From: Erysipelotrichaceae bacterium
GTDB taxonomy: Bacteria; Bacillota_I; Bacilli_A; Erysipelotrichales; Erysipelotrichaceae
Assembly: GCA_017561615.1 (NCBI GenBank)
Contig: JAFZBT010000177.1
Span: 1-26,931, forward strand
Direction: 5' to 3'
Length of the DNA: 26,931 nucleotides
Shown here in pieces: positions 7,613-14,677 of the stretch. The notes under the pieces were generated by a model that was given only the letters and a program-made list of their open reading frames with translations, made no database searches and was not told where the DNA came from. The position numbers and the translations under genes were made by a program. The stretch's first letter is position 1, and each line of letters opens with the position of its first letter.

Positions 7613-7966
7613 CTAATTCAGCGCTGAGGTGATCTCGATGTCGTTTCTGCCGTCTTCATCGTATTCGGTGTAGTAGCGGGCGATCAGCTGCTTGGATGAG
7701 CTGATCAGACTGTCGAGCTTTTCGTAGTAAAGGGTGGTGAACTGCTGAAGCTCCTTCAGCTGAACGCCTTCCTGGATCAGCGCGACGATTTCCCGGGAGA
7801 GCTTCATCTCCTCAAAGAGCTCAGCAGTAAAGTCGCTGAGCCAGTAGCTTTCAGCCTGCTGGATCGAGATCAGGTCTTCCTTGAGCGCCTCAAAGGTGCC
7901 CAGCATGCTGGTCAGCAGCATGGCTTCGAGATCCTGCAGTCCTTCAAATTCCTTGGGAATGATCAT
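7613..7966 (-). CDS. Small helical protein of unknown function upstream of pepV
   Basis: A 117-residue, largely alpha-helical soluble protein without cysteines or membrane segments, with amphipathic and coiled-coil-like stretches (residues about 20-100) and an acidic C-terminus. I do not recognise a family. I chose ATG 7966 over an in-frame GTG at 7975 because GAGGTG (minus strand, 7978-7973) is correctly spaced for the ATG and overlaps the GTG. It shares a promoter with pepV and may be translationally linked to it. No function is proposed. Confidence 0.7.
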   Translation of the reverse strand: MIIPKEFEGLQDLEAMLLTSMLGTFEALKEDLISIQQAESYWLSDFTAELFEEMKLSREIVALIQEGVQLKELQQFTTLYYEKLDSLISSSKQLIARYYTEYDEDGRNDIEITSALN

Positions 7967-7985
7967 CCTTTTCACCTCAATGTCT

Positions 7986-8015
7986 ATTATACAACTAATG
8001 AGCCGGTTGCGACAA
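7986..8015 (-). promoter_or_regulatory. Promoter of the small protein / pepV operon
   Basis: On the minus strand TTGTCG (8015-8010), an 18-base spacer and TATAAT (7991-7986). The -10 is perfect and lies close before GAGGTG. Confidence 0.6.
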
Positions 8016-8054
8016 AATACCTGCCGGCATTCGGAATAAAGAACGGCGGTCAGG

Positions 8055-8083
8055 TTGAAATGAGATGGCAGCGAGTATATAAT
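8055..8083 (+). promoter_or_regulatory. Promoter of the membrane-anchored protein gene
   Basis: TTGAAA (8055-8060), a 17-base spacer and a perfect TATAAT (8078-8083). The transcript start near 8090 precedes the GGAGGGG ribosome binding site at 8096-8102. Confidence 0.75.
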
Positions 8084-8107
8084 GAAAAAGTATCTGGAGG
8101 GGTACTG

Positions 8108-8752
8108 ATGAAGAAAAAGAAGAAAATGAAACCATGGCTTAAGGCACTGCTTATCGTACTGGCTTTCGGGCTGTGCTACGTAGGCGCCATGTCATTTGCC
8201 TATAACTATCTATATAAGTATCCGGTCGGTTTCCTTGACACCATGGAAAGAAATGACGGTGCCCGGTTCTACCGCGTCATCTACAAGGAGAAGATCGGCA
8301 GCGACAAGAAGACCCTGCTGTACTTCGCCAAGAGCAACAACGGCGTCGGTCTGGATGCTCACGTGGGAACCCTCTACTGCAAGTGGCCGGATTACTTCGC
8401 CAACTACTTCTGCAAGTCGACCAGTTCCTACTACATTCCGGTCAATACCATCTCCTATGGCGAGACCCATGATGACCAGCACCTCTGCTATCTCTTCGGC
8501 TCAACCTCCGACGAGAATACCGTTAGAGTCGTCGTCACCTTCGTCAGAGGCGAAAACGACGAAGTGGCCATCGAGATGGAGATGCTGCCATACGAAAAGG
8601 TGAAGAACACCAAGTGCTACTACAAGCTGGGCTTTGAAAAGCAGCTGGCCCAGTATCCCTGCCGGATCGTCGGCTACAACGCCAACGACGGCATCACCTT
8701 CCAGTATAAGGGCAAGCCCTTTGAGGAAGGCCAGTATACTCCGGAAAACTGA
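8108..8752 (+). CDS. Membrane-anchored extracytoplasmic protein, unknown function
   Basis: A 214-residue protein with a very basic N-terminus (MKKKKKMKPWLK) and one hydrophobic segment at about residues 12-34, predicted as a signal anchor with the rest outside the cell. The outer part is beta-rich and aromatic with several cysteines, and contains YRVIYKEK, a Tyr-rich STSSYYIPVNT and a Gly-rich ending. I do not recognise a domain. ATG 8108 is chosen over an in-frame ATG at 8060 because it alone has a ribosome binding site and the earlier one overlaps the -35. It has its own promoter and terminator, so context suggests no partner. Confidence 0.72.
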   Translation: MKKKKKMKPWLKALLIVLAFGLCYVGAMSFAYNYLYKYPVGFLDTMERNDGARFYRVIYKEKIGSDKKTLLYFAKSNNGVGLDAHVGTLYCKWPDYFANYFCKSTSSYYIPVNTISYGETHDDQHLCYLFGSTSDENTVRVVVTFVRGENDEVAIEMEMLPYEKVKNTKCYYKLGFEKQLAQYPCRIVGYNANDGITFQYKGKPFEEGQYTPEN

Positions 8753-8754
8753 AC

Positions 8755-8780
8755 AAAAGACTGCCGCGGCAGTCTTTTTT
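8755..8780. terminator. Bidirectional terminator between convergent genes
   Basis: An almost perfect palindrome (AAAAGACTGCCG/CGGCAGTCTTTT) is followed by a T-run on both strands. It serves both the membrane-anchored protein gene and the MazG-like gene. Confidence 0.9.
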
Positions 8781-8795
8781 ATGTTTCTTCTTCTT

Positions 8796-9122
8796 TCAGT
8801 CCTTCTGGTAGGCGGTGTACTTCTCCGATGACCCCCGGCACAGCTGGGCCGGATACTTCTCTTCGTTTTTCTTCATCTTGTCATAGATGATCTCAATGGG
8901 GTCGGCATCCAGGACTTCGCACATGTCCAGGCAGTAGGTCATGACGTCGGCCAGTTCTTCGCAGACCTTCTTGCGGTCAAAGTCTTCTTCGGAAAACTGG
9001 AAGTGTTCCAGCAGTTCATTGGCTTCCAGCACGATCGATTTGGCAAGATTATTGGGCGTATGGAACTTGTGCCAGTCGCGCTCGTCATTGAATCTTTTCA
9101 GATAGGCCATCAGTTCATCCAT
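8796..9122 (-). CDS. MazG-like nucleotide pyrophosphohydrolase
   Basis: A 108-residue all-alpha protein of the MazG / RS21-C6 type, which hydrolyses (d)NTPs to (d)NMP and pyrophosphate and usually works as a dimer or tetramer with Mg2+. The metal-binding motifs are LEANELLEHFQF (Glu33, Glu36) and CEELADVMTYCLD (Glu55-Glu56, Asp59), the ExxE...ExxD layout of the family. The short C-terminal tail (about 92-108) is unstructured. The ribosome binding site GAGGT (minus strand, 9135-9131) lies eight bases before the ATG. Substrate preference, for example dCTP or damaged nucleotides, cannot be read from sequence. Confidence 0.88.
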   Translation of the reverse strand: MDELMAYLKRFNDERDWHKFHTPNNLAKSIVLEANELLEHFQFSEEDFDRKKVCEELADVMTYCLDMCEVLDADPIEIIYDKMKKNEEKYPAQLCRGSSEKYTAYQKD

Positions 9123-9141
9123 GTCATTTCACCTCGCTGCC

Positions 9142-9150
9142 ATTATAGCA
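9142..9150 (-). promoter_or_regulatory. Extended -10 promoter of the MazG-like gene
   Basis: On the minus strand TGCTATAAT (9150-9142) gives TGn plus a perfect -10. No convincing -35 is seen. The promoter is back-to-back with that of tRNA-Trp. Confidence 0.55.
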
Positions 9151-9158
9151 CTTTTTTC

Positions 9159-9187
9159 TTGTATCGGTTTTCATACTGTGCTATGAT
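9159..9187 (+). promoter_or_regulatory. tRNA-Trp promoter
   Basis: TTGTAT (9159-9164), a 17-base spacer ending in TGC, and TATGAT (9182-9187), an extended -10 promoter just before the tRNA. Confidence 0.7.
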
Positions 9188-9198
9188 GATAGGGCCGT

Positions 9199-9272
9199 AG
9201 GGGTGTCGTACAATGGTAGTACAGCGGTCTCCAAAACCGCTGACGCGGGTTCAATTCCTGCCACCCCTGCCA
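9199..9272 (+). tRNA. tRNA-Trp (anticodon CCA)
   Basis: A complete 74-base cloverleaf with encoded CCA. The acceptor stem is AGGGGTG with CACCCCT, the discriminator is G73, and the anticodon stem GCGGT/ACCGC encloses loop CTCCAAA with anticodon CCA at 9231-9233. The A1 and G73 identities match B. subtilis tRNA-Trp. Confidence 0.95.
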
Positions 9273-9279
9273 TCGGAAA

Positions 9280-9316
9280 AAAAGATTCAGGCATTACCTG
9301 AATCTTTTGTTTTTAT
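9280..9316 (+). terminator. tRNA-Trp terminator
   Basis: The 12-base-pair stem AAAAGATTCAGG/CCTGAATCTTTT (9280-9308) has a CATTA loop and is followed by GTTTTTA. It begins eight bases after the tRNA. Confidence 0.88.
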
Positions 9317-9321
9317 GACAA

Positions 9322-9349
9322 TAAAAGATGCCATCACTGATGGCATCTT
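9322..9349 (-). terminator. Terminator of the PrsA-like operon
   Basis: The 11-base-pair stem AAGATGCCATC/GATGGCATCTT (9325-9349) is followed on the minus strand by TTTTAT. It lies about 19 bases beyond the stop of the lipoprotein gene. Confidence 0.85.
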
Positions 9350-9367
9350 CATGATGTGCTATGCTTT

Positions 9368-10267
9368 TTAATCCTGAACCAGGTAAGAAGAATAGTTGTT
9401 CTTGATGATATCGTAGAGGTCGATGTCGTAGAGTCTGAAGTTATGCTTCTTGAAGTAGTAGGAGTACATCTCCTGAGTCATGGTGCTGACCGTCTTCAGG
9501 TAATCAACGAAGTCGGCTCTAAGCTGTTCGGCGTTGTTGTTGGTGACCTGAACGATGTAGGTCACGGTTCCGGTGCTGTTGGTGATGACTTCGGAGAGGC
9601 CCGGGGTAGTGACGGTCTTCAGATATTCCTTGACATTGGCGTCGTAGGTTGAAGCGGTTGAAGTAAACAGACCTTCGGCGACCAGCTTGTAGTTATCGGA
9701 GCTGGTGTCCATGTACTTGGCAGCGACGTTTTCAAAGGCTTCGCCGGCCTTCAGTTCAGCCAGGGCCTTGGCGGCTCTGTCCTGGACGGTGATTTCGTCG
9801 CTTTCGGCTGAGGTAAAGGTCATGACTCTGACCTTCAGCGGCGTGTACTGCTTGATCAGTCCGTCCCAGTTGTCCACGATGTACTTGTCGATCATCTTAT
9901 CACTCTTGACGGAATCAATGACGTCTTCCAGCAGTTCTTCCTCGCTGGCGTAGCCCAGAGCCTTCAGAGCGGCTGCCAGGTCGTCATATTCAGCGACGGT
10001 TTTGTCAAACTGCTTCTTGGCTTCAGCACTGATCTCGTCAGTAGTCTCGATTTCGGCATTGACGACGTACTTGGCTGCCTGCTTGATGATATAGTCGCCG
10101 GCATCGTAGTCGCGCATTACCTCGTAGAAGTCATTCTTGGTTATCTTGGTCTTGCCGATGGTGAACAGGGCCTGGTTGCCGCCGGTAAGCTTGCCGGAGG
10201 CGTCGCCGCAGCCGGCCAGCAGGACGACCATCATGATGGCGATGATTGTTAACGTGATCTTCTTCAT
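9368..10267 (-). CDS. PrsA-like foldase lipoprotein (degenerate parvulin)
   Basis: A 299-residue predicted lipoprotein. The signal peptide ends in a lipobox (VVLLAGC, lipidated Cys20). It has the SurA/PrsA helical chaperone layout: an N-terminal strand-helix (GKTKITKNDFYEVM), a helical section to about residue 135, and a weak parvulin-like section (about 140-250, VRVMTFTSAES...ALAELKAGEAFENVA). The parvulin glycines and histidines are missing, so chaperone activity is likelier than prolyl isomerase activity. It would act on secreted proteins at the outer membrane face of the cytoplasmic membrane. It starts one base after the upstream gene's stop (TAA-C-ATG), so the two are probably translationally coupled. 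Assignment to PrsA/SurA-like chaperones is by fold features. Confidence 0.8.
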   Translation of the reverse strand: MKKITLTIIAIMMVVLLAGCGDASGKLTGGNQALFTIGKTKITKNDFYEVMRDYDAGDYIIKQAAKYVVNAEIETTDEISAEAKKQFDKTVAEYDDLAAALKALGYASEEELLEDVIDSVKSDKMIDKYIVDNWDGLIKQYTPLKVRVMTFTSAESDEITVQDRAAKALAELKAGEAFENVAAKYMDTSSDNYKLVAEGLFTSTASTYDANVKEYLKTVTTPGLSEVITNSTGTVTYIVQVTNNNAEQLRADFVDYLKTVSTMTQEMYSYYFKKHNFRLYDIDLYDIIKNNYSSYLVQD

Positions 10268-10268
10268 G

Positions 10269-11252
10269 TTATTTGTCCTCGCTTTCTAAGCCGAGCTCAC
10301 TCTTGATGTAAGCTTCGATGTCGGGGTCGGAGAAGGTGACGCCGGCTTCCTGGGCGGCTTTCCACATGATCTCATTGCCGACATTCTCATAGATGGTGAG
10401 GATGCGGGATACGAAGTCGCTTTCACTGCTGTAGTCAGCCAGGGAAGTGGAATCGCACTTGATCAGGAAGTAGCCGTAGTTCTCGGAATAGACCCAGTCG
10501 CTGACTTCACCGGCCTTCAGCTTCATGGCTGCTTCGGTGAATTCGCTTACCAGAGAAGTGGTGGCGGAATCAACATAACCGAGCTTGCCGCCGCTGGAAG
10601 CGGTTGAGGAGTCTTCGGAGAAGTTTCTGGCAAAGTCGGCAAACTTTTCCGTATCGTAGTCAGCGGAAGCCCAGGCTTCCTGAGCCTTCTTCAGCCTTTC
10701 CTGTTCGTCAGCCGTCGGGTTGGCGGGATCCTCAAACTTGATCAGGCAGTAGCTGATGATGCGGGGATCGTATTTCTCAATGAAGGCCTCGTCGACGTAT
10801 TCTTCCGCATGAGCGGAGATATATCTGGTGGAAAGTTCCTGAGACTTCAGCGAGTAGAGCATGTAGGTCTTGAAATCGCTGTAGCCGTAATATATCTGAG
10901 CGACCTGATTCAGATAGCTCAGTCCGCCGTATGCGGAGTACATTTCGGCGTAATAGTCGGTATAGCTCTGAGCCGTGGTCTCCATTTCCTGCGTGGTCTC
11001 AACGGCATTGTCGAGAACGGCATTGGAGAACTGCTGGCCGATCAGGCTTTCGCCGTAGCTCTTGTACAGTCCGTCATACAGATCGTCCATGGTTGTATAG
11101 TGGTCGGCGACGCCAAAGGCCACGTCCTTGCCGCCGATTGACTTGCCCGGGAGATCATCCTTGTGCTGATCGTAGGCAAAGTAGATGGAAATCGCAACAA
11201 AGAAAACGGCTATGACTGCTACGAACCAATTTTCTTTAATAAACTTTTTCAT
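10269..11252 (-). CDS. PpiC/parvulin-domain foldase, membrane-anchored (PrsA-like)
   Basis: A 327-residue protein with an N-terminal membrane anchor (about 9-27), a helical SurA-N-like part (about 40-160) and a parvulin domain at about 163-268. The domain shows the family ends: an opening ISYCLIKFED, the loop FARNFSEDSSTASSGGKLGYVD (typical F-S-x-D-x-S...GG-LG), FTEAAMKLKAGEVSDWV, and YGYFLIK. The two catalytic histidines of active parvulins (S-H-I-L and GYHII) are Tyr and Phe here, so it may work as a chaperone without isomerase activity. It is predicted to help fold exported proteins. The start has GGAGGT eight bases upstream. First gene of the operon with the lipoprotein. Confidence 0.88.
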   Translation of the reverse strand: MKKFIKENWFVAVIAVFFVAISIYFAYDQHKDDLPGKSIGGKDVAFGVADHYTTMDDLYDGLYKSYGESLIGQQFSNAVLDNAVETTQEMETTAQSYTDYYAEMYSAYGGLSYLNQVAQIYYGYSDFKTYMLYSLKSQELSTRYISAHAEEYVDEAFIEKYDPRIISYCLIKFEDPANPTADEQERLKKAQEAWASADYDTEKFADFARNFSEDSSTASSGGKLGYVDSATTSLVSEFTEAAMKLKAGEVSDWVYSENYGYFLIKCDSTSLADYSSESDFVSRILTIYENVGNEIMWKAAQEAGVTFSDPDIEAYIKSELGLESEDK

Positions 11253-11275
11253 AGAAAACCTCCAAACGCTTACTT

Positions 11276-11304
11276 ATTATAATAAATAAGTTTCTACAAT
11301 TCAA
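11276..11304 (-). promoter_or_regulatory. Promoter of the PrsA-like operon
   Basis: On the minus strand TTGAAT (11304-11299), a 17-base spacer and TATAAT (11281-11276). The -10 lies inside a dyad (ACTTATT/AATAAGT, 11272-11291). Confidence 0.75.
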
Positions 11305-11324
11305 TGTGAATATTCTCTGAATGT

Positions 11325-11350
11325 TTGCTGAGGAAAGGTTTGCTCAGCAA
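11325..11350 (+). promoter_or_regulatory. Perfect inverted repeat at the suf promoter, candidate operator
   Basis: TTGCTGAG, ten bases, CTCAGCAA: perfect eight-base arms. The dyad lies at about -56 to -31 relative to the predicted suf transcript start, covering the -35 region. Its position suits binding by an activator or repressor. It also contains the direct repeat TTTGCT twice (11324 and 11339). I cannot assign a regulator. Confidence 0.55.
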
Positions 11351-11365
11351 CGGGCGGAAATGATG

Positions 11366-11374
11366 TGCTATAAT
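11366..11374 (+). promoter_or_regulatory. Extended -10 promoter of the suf operon
   Basis: TGCTATAAT (11366-11374) is an ideal extended -10. No -35 match is present at 17 bases, consistent with dependence on TGn or on an activator. GGAGGT at 11385-11390 is the sufC ribosome binding site. Confidence 0.65.
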
Positions 11375-11396
11375 ATATTACTCAGGAGGTTTTAAC

Positions 11397-12227
11397 ATGA
11401 AGTGTCTGGAAATCAGAAATCTGCACGTCAGTGTTGAAGATAAAGAAATACTCAAGGGTGTCGATCTGACCGTCAGCAGCGGGGAGATCCATGCGCTGAT
11501 GGGGCCTAACGGCAACGGCAAGAGCACCCTGTTAATGACCATAATGGGCCATCCGGCCTACACCGTCACCGAAGGCTCGATCAGCCTGGACGGCCAGGAT
11601 CTGCTGGCGATGAGCGTCGATCAGCGCTCCAAGGCCGGTCTTTTCCTGGGCATGCAGTACCCTCAGACCATTGACGGCGTCACCAATTCCGACTTCCTGA
11701 AGGCGGCGGTGAATGCCCACCGTCAGGAACCGATCTCCCTGTTCACCTTCATCAGACAGATGGACAAGGCCTTCAGCGATCTGGGCATGAAGGACGATCT
11801 GGCCCACCGCTACATGAATGAAGGGTTCTCCGGCGGCGAAAAAAAGCGCAACGAGATCGTTCAGATGAAGCTTCTGAAGCCTGATCTGGCGATGCTGGAT
11901 GAGATCGATTCCGGTCTGGACATCGATGCCCTGAAGATCGTCGCTGACAACATCAATGAAATGCATGAGACCGGCGGCATGGCTGCCGTGATCGTCTCCC
12001 ATTATGAGAGATTTCTGGAATACCTGAAGCCGCAGTTCGTTCACGTGCTGGTTGACGGCCGCATCGTCGCTCAGGGCGGCTACGAACTGGTGGAAAAGAT
12101 CGACGCCGAAGGCTACGAGTGGCTGAAGGCTCAGAACGTTGAGTTCAGGAAGGAAGAAGCGCCGGTGCGCGTCTCCCTGGGTTCCTGCGCGGTAAATCAG
12201 AAAGGAAGAAAGAATGGAAACGGTTAG
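11397..12227 (+). CDS. sufC: Fe-S cluster assembly ATPase SufC
   Basis: A 276-residue ABC-type ATPase that drives the SufBCD scaffold in iron-sulfur cluster assembly in the cytoplasm. The Walker A motif is GPNGNGKST (36-44), the ABC signature is FSGGE (144-148) and Walker B is LDEIDSGLD (167-175), with SufC's characteristic EKKRNE after the signature. The protein is about 25 residues longer than usual because of a C-terminal tail (EEAPVRVSLG...). The last 14 bases overlap sufD, indicating coupled translation. It is the first gene of the sufCDSUB operon. Confidence 0.96.
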   Translation: MKCLEIRNLHVSVEDKEILKGVDLTVSSGEIHALMGPNGNGKSTLLMTIMGHPAYTVTEGSISLDGQDLLAMSVDQRSKAGLFLGMQYPQTIDGVTNSDFLKAAVNAHRQEPISLFTFIRQMDKAFSDLGMKDDLAHRYMNEGFSGGEKKRNEIVQMKLLKPDLAMLDEIDSGLDIDALKIVADNINEMHETGGMAAVIVSHYERFLEYLKPQFVHVLVDGRIVAQGGYELVEKIDAEGYEWLKAQNVEFRKEEAPVRVSLGSCAVNQKGRKNGNG

Positions 12228-13002
12228 TTCATCGCAAACCGTGATCATCAATTCTTCGGAAAGCCAGCAGGTCAGCCGGCAGTTTTCCGCCAGCGGAAAG
12301 ACGTCGCTGACCGTTGTGATCGAGGGCGACAGGAAACTGGATCTTTCCCTGGAAATCACAGCGCAACAGGGCAGCAGCCTGACCTTCATGCTGATAAACC
12401 ACAATGAAGCCGAGGTCAGCCTGAGGGACACTTTCAGTCTGCAGGCCGATTCCAGCAGCGTCATTGCCTACTGCCAGCTCAACGATCATCAGTTGAACGT
12501 TCAGAGCAGCTACAGCCTGGATGGCCAGGGCGCCGTTCTGAAAGTGCAGAATGCCGTTCTGACCTCCGTCAGCAAGAAGTTTGAACAGAATACGCTGCAC
12601 AGCCAGGGCAATACCCGGGCCGACATCTACAACTACGGCATTGCCCGCAGCAGCGGCTATTGCGACTTTGAGGTCAAAAACCGCATCAATAAGGGCTGCC
12701 ACGGCTGCGAGACTCACCAGACTTCCCGCATCCTGACCTTTGACCCGCAGTCCAAGGGCCGGATCCTGCCGGTTCTGTACATTGATGACAACGATGTCAA
12801 GGCATCGCATGCGGCTACCATGGGTCAGCCTGACAGCGAGCAGATCTTCTACATGCAGACCCGCGGTCTGACCCGGCAGCAGGCCATGCGGCTGATCACC
12901 ATCGGCTATCTGATGCCGGTGACGGAAGTGATCGACGACGAAGAACTCAATACCCTTCTGAAGAAGGAAATAGAAACGAAGGTATCCGAATGTTTGAAGT
13001 AA
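12214..13002 (+). CDS. sufD: Fe-S cluster assembly protein SufD
   Basis: A 262-residue SufB/SufD-family protein, shorter than many SufD proteins (about 400), so the N-terminal helical section is reduced. It shows the right-handed beta-helix repeats (SFDVHGEAT-type turns) and the conserved C-terminal half: NRINKGCHGCETHQTSRI, DNDVKASHAATMG (the His region used at the SufB-SufD interface) and the helical end with DDEELNTLL. It pairs with SufB and SufC in the SufBC2D scaffold. It overlaps sufC by 14 bases and sufS by 13 bases; GGAAG precedes its ATG. Confidence 0.9.
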   Translation: METVSSSQTVIINSSESQQVSRQFSASGKTSLTVVIEGDRKLDLSLEITAQQGSSLTFMLINHNEAEVSLRDTFSLQADSSSVIAYCQLNDHQLNVQSSYSLDGQGAVLKVQNAVLTSVSKKFEQNTLHSQGNTRADIYNYGIARSSGYCDFEVKNRINKGCHGCETHQTSRILTFDPQSKGRILPVLYIDDNDVKASHAATMGQPDSEQIFYMQTRGLTRQQAMRLITIGYLMPVTEVIDDEELNTLLKKEIETKVSECLK

Positions 13003-14219
13003 GCAAGATACGCAGGGATTTCCCGATGCTGTGGGACGAAAGCGGCCGGGAAAGACAGCTGGTCTATTTTGACAACAGCGCCACCTCCTTCAAGCCTCAG
13101 CAGGTCATTGACGCTGAGATGGCTTACTATACCCGCTTCAGCGCCAACATCCACCGCGGTGACTACGCGCTGAGCTATGAGGCCGATCAGGCTTATGACC
13201 ATGCCCGGGCAGCCATGGCCCGCTTCATCAATGCCAGAGAAGAGGAAGTCATCTTCACCTCCGGCACCACCCAGGGTCTCAACATGGCGGCCTATGGGCT
13301 TAAGGGCATGCTCAGGGAAGGCGACGTCATCCTTTCAACCCTGGCTGAACACGCCTCCAACATCCTCCCCTGGTTCCGTCTGGCTGAACAGACCGGCGCC
13401 CGGGTGGAGTTCATCCCTCTGGATGAAAGCGGAAGACTGACCGTTGATAATTTCCGAAAGGCGCTGCATGAGCGCGTCCGGATAGTAGCCGTTGCCCAGG
13501 TCACCAACGTACTGGGCTATCTGGCTGACATGAAGTCCATCTGCGCCCTGGCGCATCAGGTTGGCGCCATCGTCGTGGTCGACGGTGCCCAGAGCGTTCC
13601 CCATAAGCAGGTGGACGTGAAGGATATGGACTGCGATCTGCTGGCCTTCTCCGGTCATAAGATGTGCGGTCCTACCGGCATCGGCGTTCTCTACGGCAAG
13701 AGTGAACTGCTGGAGAGAATGGAGCCGATGATGCTGGGCGGGGGCGCCAACAAGCGCTTCAACAGCCATGGCGATCTGATCCTGTCCAAGGTTCCCGACC
13801 GCTTTGAGGCCGGAACCGTGCCGATCGGTCAGGCTGTCGGTCTGGCTGAGGCGGCTGAGTATCTTCAGAAGATCGGCCTGCCGGAGATCGAAAGGCGGGA
13901 AAAGCAGCTTCACGATTACCTTTCCGGTAAACTCAGAGAGCTGGACAACATCGAATTCTATAACCCTGACAGCGACAGCGCCATCTGCAGCTTCAACGTC
14001 CGGGGAATCTTTGCCCAGGACGCCGCTTCCTATCTGTCCAGCCGGAACATCGCGGTGCGCAGCGGCAATCACTGCGCCAAGATGCTGGTTGGATTTCTGG
14101 GGACGGACGCTACCATCAGGGCTTCAATGTATTTCTATAACACCGAAGAAGAGGCAGATCGGCTGGTACAGGCGTTAAGGAACTGTACCCTGGAAAACTG
14201 CATTGACATATTCCTGTAG
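12990..14219 (+). CDS. sufS: Cysteine desulfurase SufS
   Basis: A 409-residue PLP enzyme that removes sulfur from cysteine as a persulfide and passes it to SufU. The aminotransferase-V fold shows the PLP region FSGHKMCGPTGIG with Schiff-base Lys224, and VVVDGAQSVPHK before it. The catalytic Cys362 lies in RSGNHCAKM (357-365), matching the R-(A/S)-G-x-H-C motif of group II (SufS) desulfurases. It starts inside sufD with GAAGG upstream and is 14 bases ahead of sufU, its sulfur acceptor. Confidence 0.96.
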   Translation: MFEVSKIRRDFPMLWDESGRERQLVYFDNSATSFKPQQVIDAEMAYYTRFSANIHRGDYALSYEADQAYDHARAAMARFINAREEEVIFTSGTTQGLNMAAYGLKGMLREGDVILSTLAEHASNILPWFRLAEQTGARVEFIPLDESGRLTVDNFRKALHERVRIVAVAQVTNVLGYLADMKSICALAHQVGAIVVVDGAQSVPHKQVDVKDMDCDLLAFSGHKMCGPTGIGVLYGKSELLERMEPMMLGGGANKRFNSHGDLILSKVPDRFEAGTVPIGQAVGLAEAAEYLQKIGLPEIERREKQLHDYLSGKLRELDNIEFYNPDSDSAICSFNVRGIFAQDAASYLSSRNIAVRSGNHCAKMLVGFLGTDATIRASMYFYNTEEEADRLVQALRNCTLENCIDIFL

Positions 14220-14233
14220 GAAGGAGGGAAGTT

Positions 14234-14677
14234 ATGAATAAGCTTCTGGAAGATCCGATCGTTTTGAGAGAGATCATCATGGACCACTATGAGTATCCGC
14301 GCAACCACTCTCTGACTGACGATCAGAAGTACAAGAAAATTCACATGGCTTCCGAATCGTGCATTGACGACATTCACGTTCAGGCTGACATTGAGGAGGG
14401 CATCATCAGGGATGTCCGCTTTGACGGCGTCGCCTGTACCATATCCACCGCTTCCACTTCCATCATGACTCAGCTGCTCAAGGGAAAAACCATTGAGCAG
14501 GCCAGGGTGATCATCGACAACTACTTCCGGATGATCGACGGCCAGGACTACGACGAGGAACTGCTTGACGAAGCCGTCTGCATGAAGAACGTCGGCAAGC
14601 AGGCCAACCGCATCAAGTGCGCCACCATCGGCTGGAACGGCATCAGAGAGCTGCTGGAGGAAGGTGAAGAGCAGTGA
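14234..14677 (+). CDS. sufU: Fe-S assembly scaffold / sulfur transfer protein SufU
   Basis: A 147-residue zinc-dependent sulfur acceptor that takes persulfide from SufS. The zinc ligands are all present: Cys43 and Asp45 in SESCIDDI, Cys68 in GVACTIS, and Cys129 in RIKCATIGW. The usual Cys-Gly-Asp appears here as Cys-Ile-Asp. The ribosome binding site AAGGAGGG is strong. Its stop codon overlaps the sufB GTG start by four bases (GTGA). Confidence 0.95.
   Translation: MNKLLEDPIVLREIIMDHYEYPRNHSLTDDQKYKKIHMASESCIDDIHVQADIEEGIIRDVRFDGVACTISTASTSIMTQLLKGKTIEQARVIIDNYFRMIDGQDYDEELLDEAVCMKNVGKQANRIKCATIGWNGIRELLEEGEEQ

Noticed and set aside
8060..8107. Earlier ATG start for the membrane-anchored protein
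   Set aside because: It overlaps the -35 of the promoter, lies before the transcript start and adds no signal peptide.
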